A stretch of 14,796 bases of DNA from assembly GCA_964521525.1 (NCBI GenBank), contig CAZFTD010000081.1:1-14796 (forward strand), given 5' to 3'. The DNA comes from CALEUX01 sp964521525. Lineage in GTDB: Bacteria > Bacteroidota > Bacteroidia > Bacteroidales > Marinilabiliaceae. The translations under genes were made by a program, and so were the position numbers. Positions 6,561 through 13,122 of the stretch are shown one piece after another. Below the pieces are notes generated by a model. The model did not search any database. It saw nothing but the letters and a program-made list of their open reading frames with translations, and was not told the origin of the DNA. How positions within the stretch are numbered: the stretch's first letter is position 1; the number at the start of each line of letters is the position of its first letter.

Positions 6561-8033
6561 TTAAAAATTTAATTGATTCTTCCATTTATTATATACCTCA
6601 TTCACAGCAGACTTATCAGTATCCGGAACTATTGTTTCCAAACATTTCAAATTTGCAAACGTTTCGGCTGCACTGCTGTAAATACCAGATCCAAGTGCAG
6701 CGCCTCTGGCGGCACCCAAAGCTCCATCGGTATCGTACAACTCAATACGGGCATTTAGTACGTTGGCCATCGTTTGTCGGAAAAGCGGACTTAAAAACAT
6801 GTTGGCTTTACCAGCTCTTACAACATCGGCCTTAATTCCCATTTCACCCATAATATCAACACCATAGCGAAAACTAAAAGCAATTCCCTCCTGCGCTGCT
6901 CTGAGCATATGCGACTGATTATGAGTATTAAATCCAATACCTTTAATGGCAGCTCCCGGAGAAGCATTTCCCAACACACGTTCGGCACCATTCCCAAACG
7001 GATATACCAAAAGCCCATCGGCACCAACAGGCGCTTTCACAGCCACATCGTTCATCGATGCATAGTCCATTCCATTGGCCACATTTCTGCGCAGCCATGA
7101 ATTTAATATACCAGTACCATTGATGCACAATAAAACACCCAATCGTTTTTGCGCTGATGAATGGTTCACATGCGCGAAATTGTTAACGCGCGATTGCTGA
7201 TCGCAGGCCAAAGAATCATTAACACCATACACTACTCCTGAAGTACCCGCTGTAGCAGCAACTTCGCCCGGCTCAAGCACGTTAAGCGAGAATGCATTGT
7301 TTGGCTGATCGCCGGCACGGTAACTCACTGGTATTCCGGCTGGCAACCCAAGCTCTGCAGCAACAGAATCCAAAATCTCGGCTTGTTTAGAAAAGGTAGG
7401 CACAATTTCAGGAATCAATGAAGATGAAAAACCATAATAACTGAATAATTTATAAGCTACAGATTCCTTGGTAAAATCCCACATAATTCCTTCCGACAAA
7501 CCTGAAACGGTAGTTTGCATTTTGCCGGTAAGTTTGTAAGCAATGTAATCGCCTGGAAGCATGATTTTATGAATCCTGGCAAAAAGTTCGGGTTCATTTT
7601 CCTTTACCCATTTTAGCTTGGATGCTGTAAAGTTTCCCGGTGAGTTCAAACAACTGCCCAGGCAATAATCTGAACCAAGTTCAGTAAAGGCTTTATCTCC
7701 GATTTCAACAGCGCGGCTATCGCACCAGATGATGGAAGGGCGAATAACTTCTCCTTTTTCATCCAGTGCAACCAAACCGTGCATCTGGTAAGAGATTCCA
7801 ATGGCTTTTATATCATTTTTATTAACATTGGCTTTCTGAAGCACTACTGCCAGTGCATTTTTCATGTTTTCCCACCATAAAACAGGATCCTGTTCGGCCC
7901 ACCCCGCTTTTTTGGCCATAATGGTCATTTCTTCAGAAGGGAAAAAAGCTGAAGCGGCACAACTTCCATCGGCTACTTTCAATAAGCTCACCTTAACCGA
8001 TGAACTTCCTACGTCAATTCCTAAAGTAAACAT
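6561..8033 (-). CDS. xylB: D-xylulokinase (FGGY family)
   Basis: This enzyme phosphorylates D-xylulose with ATP to D-xylulose 5-phosphate, feeding the pentose phosphate pathway. The 490-residue protein opens with the actin-fold phosphate loop GIDVGSSSVKVSLL (5-18). It has the substrate-contact MHG at 84-86, WCDSRA at about 103-108, the catalytic aspartate D242 in YRAGDQPNNAF, and the second nucleotide-binding region VAATAGTSG. The C-terminal FGGY signature region (DTDGALGAARGAALGSG) is complete. Context beside xylA and xylE identifies xylulose as the substrate over other FGGY sugars. It has its own probable promoter in the 42-bp gap after the regulator gene (-7 element at 8059-8066), although read-through from the regulator is also possible. 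Confidence 0.95.
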   Translation of the reverse strand: MFTLGIDVGSSSVKVSLLKVADGSCAASAFFPSEEMTIMAKKAGWAEQDPVLWWENMKNALAVVLQKANVNKNDIKAIGISYQMHGLVALDEKGEVIRPSIIWCDSRAVEIGDKAFTELGSDYCLGSCLNSPGNFTASKLKWVKENEPELFARIHKIMLPGDYIAYKLTGKMQTTVSGLSEGIMWDFTKESVAYKLFSYYGFSSSLIPEIVPTFSKQAEILDSVAAELGLPAGIPVSYRAGDQPNNAFSLNVLEPGEVAATAGTSGVVYGVNDSLACDQQSRVNNFAHVNHSSAQKRLGVLLCINGTGILNSWLRRNVANGMDYASMNDVAVKAPVGADGLLVYPFGNGAERVLGNASPGAAIKGIGFNTHNQSHMLRAAQEGIAFSFRYGVDIMGEMGIKADVVRAGKANMFLSPLFRQTMANVLNARIELYDTDGALGAARGAALGSGIYSSAAETFANLKCLETIVPDTDKSAVNEVYNKWKNQLNF

Positions 8034-8046
8034 AAATAATCTGTTC

Positions 8047-8058
8047 TGTTCTGGTTTG
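8047..8058. promoter_or_regulatory. Candidate operator shared with the regulator promoter (TGTTCTGGTTTG)
   Basis: The 12-mer directly abuts the xylB -7 element on its transcribed side. It matches 11 of 12 bases of a motif at 9086-9097 that holds a similar position after the regulator's own -7 element. A further partial repeat (ctgttctgttctgg) extends it to 8041. This is a good candidate binding site for the GntR/LacI-type regulator, but only by position and recurrence. Confidence 0.4.
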
Positions 8059-8066
8059 CAAATATA
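8059..8066 (-). promoter_or_regulatory. Bacteroidetes-type -7 promoter element of xylB (TATATTTG)
   Basis: On the minus strand TATATTTG followed by C is a perfect match to the Bacteroidetes -7 consensus TAnnTTTG. It lies 25 nt upstream of the xylB ATG and just after the regulator stop codon. I see no clear TTG at -33, so activity or strength may depend on regulation. Confidence 0.55.
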
Positions 8067-8075
8067 AAAAAACTT

Positions 8076-9083
8076 TTATAAAGATTCTCTAACAAAAACT
8101 TTTGTTGGTACACAAATTTGCATAGAAATATCTTCCGACACAAATTCTGCTGCCTTTCTTCCCATCATCTGGAAGTCAGTGGAAATAACCGTAATCCCTT
8201 TATAGATAAACTTTTTCATAGGCGTTTCATTGTACGAAATGAGTCCTGTATCGAGTCCGGGTTCCAGTTTCTTTTCACGGCATTGTTCAAGAAACCGTCC
8301 CAACATCCTGTCAGAAACACTGAAATAGGCAACCCCTGCCCGTACTTCAAAAGCAGCAGGATTAGTAAGCACGCTGTGTGAAATATTGTATTTTTTACAG
8401 AAACGGCTGAAATAGTGAACAGAATCCATTGGATGGTTCGTAAACTCGGGGTAGAGAAACACAAATTCCTTGTATTTTTTCAACAAATGTTGTACTTCTT
8501 CTAAACAATCGAACACCGGTTTTCCAAAATCCTGATATAAATAGTTGTTTTCGGGTCGTGCATGAATGTTCCAGTCAATAACCAATAATTTATCCACAGG
8601 TATCAACTTCAATATATCGGCCATATCCTCATGATCGAAAGGCATCACAACGTATTTTGAATATTTTCCAATACTGGCCTCAATTTGACGACGAAAAACA
8701 TCTGGATTGTAGTGGTGAAAATGCACATCGGCCATTACGTTTTTCGGCAGGTTTTTAGTAAACGAATCGTACAAAACCTCTTTATAGGCCTTAAATGTGT
8801 CGAGAAAAAGAAAAACCCGTCTTACCTCACGGGCAATAAAATACCCTTTATTGGGAACAGAATCAATAACGCCCTGCTCTTTTAAAATTGAATAAGCTTT
8901 AAAAACAGTATCGCGACTAAGATTATAATATTTACAAACATGATTAACCGAAGGTAAATGGTCGCCTATGTTTAAACGCTTTTCTGAAATGGCATGGTTA
9001 ACCGAATCTATTAGTTGTCGGAACTTTGGGGTATCTCCCTGGCTATCGATAATAAACTTAAATACTTCTTTTTTAGGCGACAT
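8076..9083 (-). CDS. GntR-type regulator with LacI-like sugar-sensing domain, probable xylose-operon regulator
   Basis: This is a probable DNA-binding transcription regulator that responds to a sugar. An N-terminal GntR winged helix-turn-helix (about residues 16-84 from the ATG used here; PSVNHVCKYYNLSRDTVFKAYSILKEQG is its core) is joined to a ~250-residue periplasmic-binding-protein/LacI-like domain. This is the architecture of Bacillus AraR. The frame can be extended eight codons to a TTG at 9107, but that TTG lies inside a perfect -7 promoter element (TATCTTTG), so the ATG at 9083 is the more likely start and gives 335 residues. It stands directly upstream of xylB on the same strand, and both promoters share a 12-nt motif, which suggests control of xylBAE plus autoregulation. 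The ligand (xylose or xylulose) and the sign of regulation are inferred. A distinct name such as xylR is not given because several unrelated families bear it. Confidence 0.85.
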   Translation of the reverse strand: MSPKKEVFKFIIDSQGDTPKFRQLIDSVNHAISEKRLNIGDHLPSVNHVCKYYNLSRDTVFKAYSILKEQGVIDSVPNKGYFIAREVRRVFLFLDTFKAYKEVLYDSFTKNLPKNVMADVHFHHYNPDVFRRQIEASIGKYSKYVVMPFDHEDMADILKLIPVDKLLVIDWNIHARPENNYLYQDFGKPVFDCLEEVQHLLKKYKEFVFLYPEFTNHPMDSVHYFSRFCKKYNISHSVLTNPAAFEVRAGVAYFSVSDRMLGRFLEQCREKKLEPGLDTGLISYNETPMKKFIYKGITVISTDFQMMGRKAAEFVSEDISMQICVPTKVFVRESL

Positions 9084-9085
9084 AG

Positions 9086-9097
9086 TGTTCTGGTCTG
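9086..9097. promoter_or_regulatory. Candidate autoregulatory operator upstream of the xyl regulator (TGTTCTGGTCTG)
   Basis: It is 11/12 identical to the motif next to the xylB promoter. It sits between the -7 element (9105-9112) and the ATG start of the regulator, where a bound repressor would block transcription. Confidence 0.4.
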
Positions 9098-9104
9098 TTA
9101 CGGT

Positions 9105-9112
9105 CAAAGATA
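9105..9112 (-). promoter_or_regulatory. Bacteroidetes-type -7 element of the xyl regulator (TATCTTTG)
   Basis: This is a perfect TAnnTTTG match on the minus strand, 21 nt before the ATG at 9083. A short leader of roughly 15 nt is implied. No convincing -33 TTG is visible upstream, where A/T tracts dominate. Confidence 0.55.
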
Positions 9113-9239
9113 AGGCTTTTTTAAATATATGATGCCTGACGGCACGTTTTTTTTTATATTTTTTTTTTTTATTTTTTAAAAAAATAAAAAAAGCAAAGCA
9201 AAGAAACTAAAACAAACTGATATATCAATATTTATATTG
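9113..9239. promoter_or_regulatory. A/T-tract divergent promoter region
   Basis: This 127-bp divergent region separates the xyl regulator (minus) from the helicase (plus). It contains T9, T12 and T6 runs followed by A7 blocks (about 9147-9200), probably curved or nucleoid-protein-binding DNA. A small TGCC-TGAC-GGCA hairpin at 9133-9144 precedes the T run on the plus strand. No coding sequence is present. Confidence 0.4.
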
Positions 9240-9247
9240 TATTTTTG
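9240..9247 (+). promoter_or_regulatory. Bacteroidetes-type -7 element of the helicase gene (TATTTTTG)
   Basis: This is a perfect TAnnTTTG match followed by C on the plus strand. The most upstream possible helicase start codon (TTG, 9245-9247) lies inside it, which argues that translation starts further down, at 9368. The predicted leader is about 115 nt. Confidence 0.5.
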
Positions 9248-9303
9248 CAACCTGAAAATTCAACGGAAAACGGTTCAATAAATTTCTTCAGAAAATTCAC
9301 CAG

Positions 9304-9342
9304 GGCAAAATCAGTCCTGATAGTTGGGCATAACGTTTTGCC
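9304..9342 (+). other. Possible structured 5' leader of the helicase mRNA
   Basis: GGCAAAA (9304-9310) can pair with TTTTGCC (9336-9342), enclosing a nested ATCAG/CTGAT inverted repeat (9310-9321). DEAD-box helicase genes are often controlled through long leaders in the cold, so this could be regulatory. The stem is short and the idea is speculative. Confidence 0.25.
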
Positions 9343-9367
9343 GGACTTAACAACATTATTAGAATAC

Positions 9368-10984
9368 ATGCAAACTTTTTTTGAAACCGGGCTTAAGCCC
9401 GAAATTCTCGAGTCAATCGGGAAAATTGGTTTCGTAAAACCAACCCCTATCCAGTCAAAAACTATCCCCTTTATTTTGGATTCAGATAACGACCTGATAG
9501 CGATGGCTCAAACCGGAACCGGTAAAACGGCTGCTTTTGGGTTGCCCATCTTAAGTAAATTGAATATTAACGCAAAAGAGATTCAATCCATCATTCTCTG
9601 TCCAACCCGCGAGTTGTGTTTACAAATTACGCAGGATTTGAAAGCTTATTCGGAGTTTTTACCCGTATCTATAGTTCCGGTTTACGGCGGAGCGCCCATT
9701 TATCAACAAATAACAGCACTTAAAAACAAATGTCATATTGTTGTTGGTACCCCTGGTCGTGTTAACGATTTAATTAACCGCAACAAACTTGATTTATCTT
9801 CGGTTAAGTTTCTGGTTCTTGATGAGGCCGATGAAATGCTAAAAATGGGTTTCCGCGACGAGATGGATGCTATTTTATCGCAAACACCTGCTACCAAGCA
9901 AACCTTACTGTTTTCGGCTACCATGCCTCCCGATATTGCAGGAATGGCCGGAAAATACATGCACAAAGCAGAGAAAATTTCTGTTGGCCGTCAAAATACT
10001 GCTCACGAAAATATCTCTCATGAATTTTGCGTTACCAAATCGGAGCATTGTTATCAGGCTCTTCGACGTATAGCCGACATTAACCCTGATATTTACAGTA
10101 TTGTTTTTTGTCGTACAAGAATTGAAACCAAGGAAATAGCCGATAAGCTTATTGCCGATGGTTACAATGCCGACTCTATTCATGGAGATTTATCCCAGGC
10201 TCAGCGCGATATGGTTATGAACCGTTTTCGCAACAAGCATCTGCAAATATTGGTAGCCACGGATGTTGCAGCCCGGGGACTGGATGTAGATAACCTGACA
10301 CATGTTATTCATTTCCATTTGCCCGATGACCAGGAAAATTATATTCACCGAAGCGGACGTACCGGTCGAGCCGGTCGCAAAGGCGCTTCCATAGCCATTG
10401 TTTCGCCCGGTGAAACCCGGAAGTTATTCTTCCTGGAAAAGCAAATTGGTCAAAAGTTTATCAAAAAGCAGGTTCCATCGGGTGAAGAGGTTTTTGAAAA
10501 ACGATTATCTAACTTTTTGCAGCATGTAACCTCGGCCGAACCTCAGGGCTATGATCTTTCAAAATACATGCATATAATCGAAAGTAGTTTACAGTCGCTT
10601 TCGAAGGAAGAGATTATTAAAAAGTTTATTGCCATTGAGTTTAATCGTTTTCATGCCGATTACCAGAAGGCGCCGGACCTAAACATCAGCGCAACAACTG
10701 AGCGTGTGGCAACCAAACGAAGTATCGGTGGTTCAAGGCGTGAGAAATTTGCCCGATACAGCATTAATTTGGGAGCTAAAAATAACTTAAAGCCTGATTT
10801 GTTGATTAACATCATTAACAGGCAAACTCCCGACAGAAAAATTGCCATTGGCAAAATTGAAATTCAGCAAAAGGTTTCCTTTTTTGAGGCTGACATACAG
10901 CACGAAAAGCATTTGATACAAGCCTTTCGCAGAGCCAAATACAAAGGAATGTCGTTAATGGTTCAACCTTTCCAGAAAAAATAA
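9368..10984 (+). CDS. DEAD-box ATP-dependent RNA helicase with DbpA-type RNA-binding C-terminus
   Basis: This is an ATP-driven RNA-unwinding protein, likely acting in ribosome assembly, RNA decay or cold adaptation. From the ATG at 9368 (538 residues) the motifs run in order: Q motif FVKPTPIQ (22-29), motif I AQTGTGKT (47-54), Ia PTREL, TPGR, motif II DEAD (152-155), motif III SAT (183-185), DVAARGLD (motif V) and HRSGRTGRAG (327-336, motif VI). The last ~75 residues (FARYSINLGAKNN to the end) resemble the DbpA/CsdA RRM-like domain that binds structured RNA, for example 23S rRNA in DbpA. The frame is open upstream to a TTG at 9245, but those 41 extra codons are not helicase-like and the TTG lies in the promoter. 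MQTFFETGLKPEILESIGKIGF is a normal family N-terminus. A strong terminator follows. Whether it is functionally DbpA, CsdA/DeaD or another paralogue is undecided. Confidence 0.93.
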   Translation: MQTFFETGLKPEILESIGKIGFVKPTPIQSKTIPFILDSDNDLIAMAQTGTGKTAAFGLPILSKLNINAKEIQSIILCPTRELCLQITQDLKAYSEFLPVSIVPVYGGAPIYQQITALKNKCHIVVGTPGRVNDLINRNKLDLSSVKFLVLDEADEMLKMGFRDEMDAILSQTPATKQTLLFSATMPPDIAGMAGKYMHKAEKISVGRQNTAHENISHEFCVTKSEHCYQALRRIADINPDIYSIVFCRTRIETKEIADKLIADGYNADSIHGDLSQAQRDMVMNRFRNKHLQILVATDVAARGLDVDNLTHVIHFHLPDDQENYIHRSGRTGRAGRKGASIAIVSPGETRKLFFLEKQIGQKFIKKQVPSGEEVFEKRLSNFLQHVTSAEPQGYDLSKYMHIIESSLQSLSKEEIIKKFIAIEFNRFHADYQKAPDLNISATTERVATKRSIGGSRREKFARYSINLGAKNNLKPDLLINIINRQTPDRKIAIGKIEIQQKVSFFEADIQHEKHLIQAFRRAKYKGMSLMVQPFQKK

Positions 10985-11013
10985 AAGGACTCCGGTAACA
11001 CCGGAATCCTTTT
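10983..11013 (+). terminator. Intrinsic terminator of the helicase gene
   Basis: AAAAGGA-c-TCCGGT (10983-10996) pairs with ACCGGA-a-TCCTTTT (11000-11013) through 13 base pairs with one C-A mismatch and an AAC loop, ending in four T residues. It overlaps the stop codon of the helicase. Confidence 0.85.
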
Positions 11014-11048
11014 ACTAAACCAAACCTAACCCTAAACTATGAGAAAAC
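11014..11048. repeat. CCTAA-rich module 1, following the first hairpin
   Basis: The stretch is built from CTAAAC, CCTAAC and CCCTAAAC units and ends CTATGAGAAAAC. A related stretch follows the second hairpin (11114-11156). The pair looks like a duplicated hairpin-plus-CCTAA unit; its function is unknown. Confidence 0.35.
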
Positions 11049-11081
11049 ATTAATAAAGTATCAATATTTATGCCATAAACC

Positions 11082-11113
11082 AAAAAAGAGCAGCTTTCGC
11101 TGCTCTTTTTTTT
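11082..11113 (-). terminator. Bidirectional intrinsic terminator, probably for the DUF3078 gene
   Basis: GAGCAGC (11088-11094) and GCTGCTC (11099-11105) form a perfect 7-bp stem around a TTTC loop. It is flanked by A6 on the left and T8 on the right, so it can terminate transcription in both directions. It lies about 125 bp after the stop codon of the minus-strand DUF3078 gene and backs up the helicase terminator on the plus strand. Confidence 0.8.
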
Positions 11114-11156
11114 CTAAACCTAATTAACCTTACCTAACCTAAACCTACGAAAAAAC
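11114..11156. repeat. CCTAA-rich module 2, following the second hairpin
   Basis: It has the same composition as module 1 (CTAAACC, CCTTACC, TAACCTAAACC) and the same type of ending, CTACGAAAAAAC. The order hairpin, T-run, CCTAA block, CTAYGARAAAA is shared by both modules. Confidence 0.35.
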
Positions 11157-11238
11157 TCCTTGTTCTTTCATAAAACAAATATACAACGAAAAAAAAGGGA
11201 TATTAGATAATATTTGTTAAATCTTGTTAATTCAGATT

Positions 11239-12720
11239 TTAGAAATTATATCTGAAAGAAATCCCCATATTTTCGCGCATTTGGAGCTTTCGCGATTCGT
11301 TTTCATAGTATCTCAGATTGGCAACAATACGAGTGCTTAAAAACACATTGATGCGCATATCCAAAATCATATCCCAGTCGGCCTGAACTTTGTCTTTCTT
11401 CTCAAAGTAGTCGTAAAAAATATTGGTGGCCGATGTAAACTTCATCTCCTTATTAATTTGCCATGAAAAGTTGTTAATCAACGAACCTCCGGTAAGAATT
11501 TCCGAACGCTTATCTTCAGGAATATTGTAACGTCGCTGGTCAATTTTGGCTGTATCGAGTACCACCGTTAGTTTTGAGGTAACAGGCGATATCATTAATG
11601 TAAAATTCTTCTTTTTAAAATCCATACCAGCGGCAAGAGTAAAATAACCGGGCGACATAAAACCAGAAATGGGCTTTTCCTTTAATGCATCGTTACGTGA
11701 ATAACCGTAAAAAAACTGGGTTTTTAAATTAAACAGGAAACTGTAGTACCATCTTTTACTGGCATTTATACCATATTTACTGGCTATATCAATCAGGTCG
11801 TCATTTACCCTCGAAAGGCTTCCCTGAGTTTGAATAATTCCCAGTTTGTGAATGGCACTGTTTTCCCATTGGGTTTTTCCCTCCTCGTAAACAGCTTTAA
11901 TACGCAAATCGCTTAATAGCGACACCGAGTTTTGTCCACCTTTAGCCCAGTTTTTTAAATAAGCCTGCGAAAACTGAATATTTTCGGAGCCTGAAAATTT
12001 CCAGGGGCGTTTATGCAATGCTACCTTTTCGAGTTTATCTGGTAATGCTGGCGCATCACGTCTAAAAATTTCTGCAAGGCTTTCGCGTGAGGCTCTTCGC
12101 TCAGCAGATGCTCCTTCTTTCAATTTTGGAGGGTCGGGCAATGTTTCGAAATGAACCTGAACCAATTCAGGGTAATCGTAATAAACGCCCATCATCAAAT
12201 TCCTGTAGGAATACGAACGTTCATTGACAATGTTGTTATATTCCACAATTGCATTATTCTGCTTTACCTTCGATTTTAAATCAATGACATTTGAAACAGG
12301 ATTGAATGTTTCAACCTTCAGCAGTGGTGCAGGCTTTTTCCTGTATATTACCGGTAGAGCCAAAGGTGAAACTTGCCGGCTTTTAAAGTATCCCATATCA
12401 ATTCGATATGGATTAAAATTACGCTTAATAGTTTGACCATTTAATGATAATTGAACCACAGAGCGCTGTAATTCAGGTGTAAAATAATAATCAGACAAAT
12501 AAAAAGGAATTACAGAACCTCTCAACCACATTTTCTCAGGCCAACAATGGGTTTGATTGTAATAGTCGATATAAAATTCAGGAATACCAGCATCCCTAAA
12601 CATCAATACCGAAGGAGAGGCCTTTGGAAAATATTTCTGAACAACTGACTGGGCTACAACCCGAGGTACACTAACTGTAATAAGGAAAACCGAAAAAAGA
12701 ATCCATTTATTTACCTTCAT
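11239..12720 (-). CDS. DUF3078 family protein, probable outer-membrane beta-barrel
   Basis: The function is unknown. The 493-residue product begins with a Sec-type signal peptide (MKVNKW, hydrophobic core to about residue 20, then VVAQS with cleavage probably after A23 or Q24). Residues about 25-230 are an uncharacterised segment rich in aromatic and charged residues. From about residue 240 to the end it resembles the DUF3078 domain of Bacteroidetes: PWKFSGSENIQFSQAYLKNWAKGGQNS, then repeated alternating hydrophobic strands. The protein ends in an aromatic residue (SFRYNF), typical of outer-membrane barrels. DUF3078 proteins are usually about 300 residues, so the N-terminal extension here is large. 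It is transcribed alone, convergent with the helicase gene and divergent from the MATE gene. Confidence 0.8.
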   Translation of the reverse strand: MKVNKWILFSVFLITVSVPRVVAQSVVQKYFPKASPSVLMFRDAGIPEFYIDYYNQTHCWPEKMWLRGSVIPFYLSDYYFTPELQRSVVQLSLNGQTIKRNFNPYRIDMGYFKSRQVSPLALPVIYRKKPAPLLKVETFNPVSNVIDLKSKVKQNNAIVEYNNIVNERSYSYRNLMMGVYYDYPELVQVHFETLPDPPKLKEGASAERRASRESLAEIFRRDAPALPDKLEKVALHKRPWKFSGSENIQFSQAYLKNWAKGGQNSVSLLSDLRIKAVYEEGKTQWENSAIHKLGIIQTQGSLSRVNDDLIDIASKYGINASKRWYYSFLFNLKTQFFYGYSRNDALKEKPISGFMSPGYFTLAAGMDFKKKNFTLMISPVTSKLTVVLDTAKIDQRRYNIPEDKRSEILTGGSLINNFSWQINKEMKFTSATNIFYDYFEKKDKVQADWDMILDMRINVFLSTRIVANLRYYENESRKLQMRENMGISFRYNF

Positions 12721-12819
12721 ATTTTAATAAAATTGCAGGTTAAAAATACAGAAAGAATGATGGAGGTTAAGTTCAGGGACTAATAACAATCAGCAGATTT
12801 TCCGGTACTGACTGTTGCA

Positions 12820-12827
12820 CAAAAATA
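12820..12827 (-). promoter_or_regulatory. Candidate -7 element for the DUF3078 gene (TATTTTTG)
   Basis: This is a perfect TAnnTTTG match on the minus strand, about 100 nt upstream of the DUF3078 ATG. A one-mismatch alternative (TATTTTTA) lies closer to the gene at about 12745. No clear -33 TTG is seen. Confidence 0.35.
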
Positions 12828-12934
12828 GGTTAAAAAACTGATTTCGGGAAAGGGTAACAAGGCTCAAATTCATTAATTATTAAAAAAAAGAATAAAAAAG
12901 CAGGACTTATGATGGAAACCGAATCAGGAAGAAT

Positions 12935-12949
12935 GTAGAATTATTCTAC
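12935..12949. repeat. Perfect 15-nt palindrome between divergent genes (GTAGAAT-T-ATTCTAC)
   Basis: Seven-base perfect arms surround a central T. The next ten bases (12950-12959, CTAAATTTAG) are themselves a perfect palindrome, so two dyads stand side by side. The position between the DUF3078 gene and the MATE gene suits an operator. No regulator gene is adjacent. Confidence 0.4.
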
Positions 12950-13122
12950 CTAAATTTAGCTCCTAATTGTGTCGATTCCAAACGTATCGCTTAAACTAAT
13001 TAAACACCAATTAATATTAAACCAGCTTTTGACTCTCCAAATCTGGCTAAAAATGCGTTTTTTTGTAATTTGAAACAATATTACAGGTCTTTTACACACT
13101 CTTGAACCAATCAGTTGAGCTG

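Larger units (their letters stand above)
11082..11171 (-). ncRNA. Possible ~90-nt small transcript or leader with mini-ORF MKEQGVFS
   Basis: A perfect -7 element TATATTTG (minus strand, 11176-11183) is followed by an eight-codon ATG-to-TAG frame at 11145-11171. A G/T-rich block with TTAGG-type units comes next, then the terminator hairpin with its T6 tail. Together these could define a short independent RNA. No -33 element is evident, and the same hairpin is explained as the terminator of the DUF3078 gene, so this is a weak call. Confidence 0.2.
12721..13122. other. Divergent intergenic region between the DUF3078 and MATE genes
   Basis: The ~400-bp AT-rich region has no convincing coding frame. 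It contains the candidate DUF3078 -7 element (12820-12827) and the twin palindromes at 12935-12959. No perfect -7 element for the MATE gene was found; the nearest look-alike is GTAATTTG around 13066-13073. Confidence 0.4.

Noticed and set aside
10660..10854. Minus-strand ORF inside the helicase gene
   Set aside because: It is a shadow of the helicase coding frame, with no family resemblance or promoter. The same applies to the other ORFs opposite xylA, xylB, ktrB, xylE and the MATE gene.
11039..11053. Mini-ORF ATG AGA AAA CAT TAA after the helicase terminator
   Set aside because: It has four sense codons only, with no promoter and no context. Treated as chance within the CCTAA module.
11014..11156. 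CCTAA repeats as a CRISPR array or telomere-like end
   Set aside because: The units are short, degenerate and not separated by regular spacers. Coding genes continue on both sides, so neither reading fits.
13102..13122. TTG start giving a seven-residue longer MATE protein
   Set aside because: The ATG at 13123 gives the usual family N-terminus, and no Shine-Dalgarno sequence favours the TTG. It is not fully excluded.
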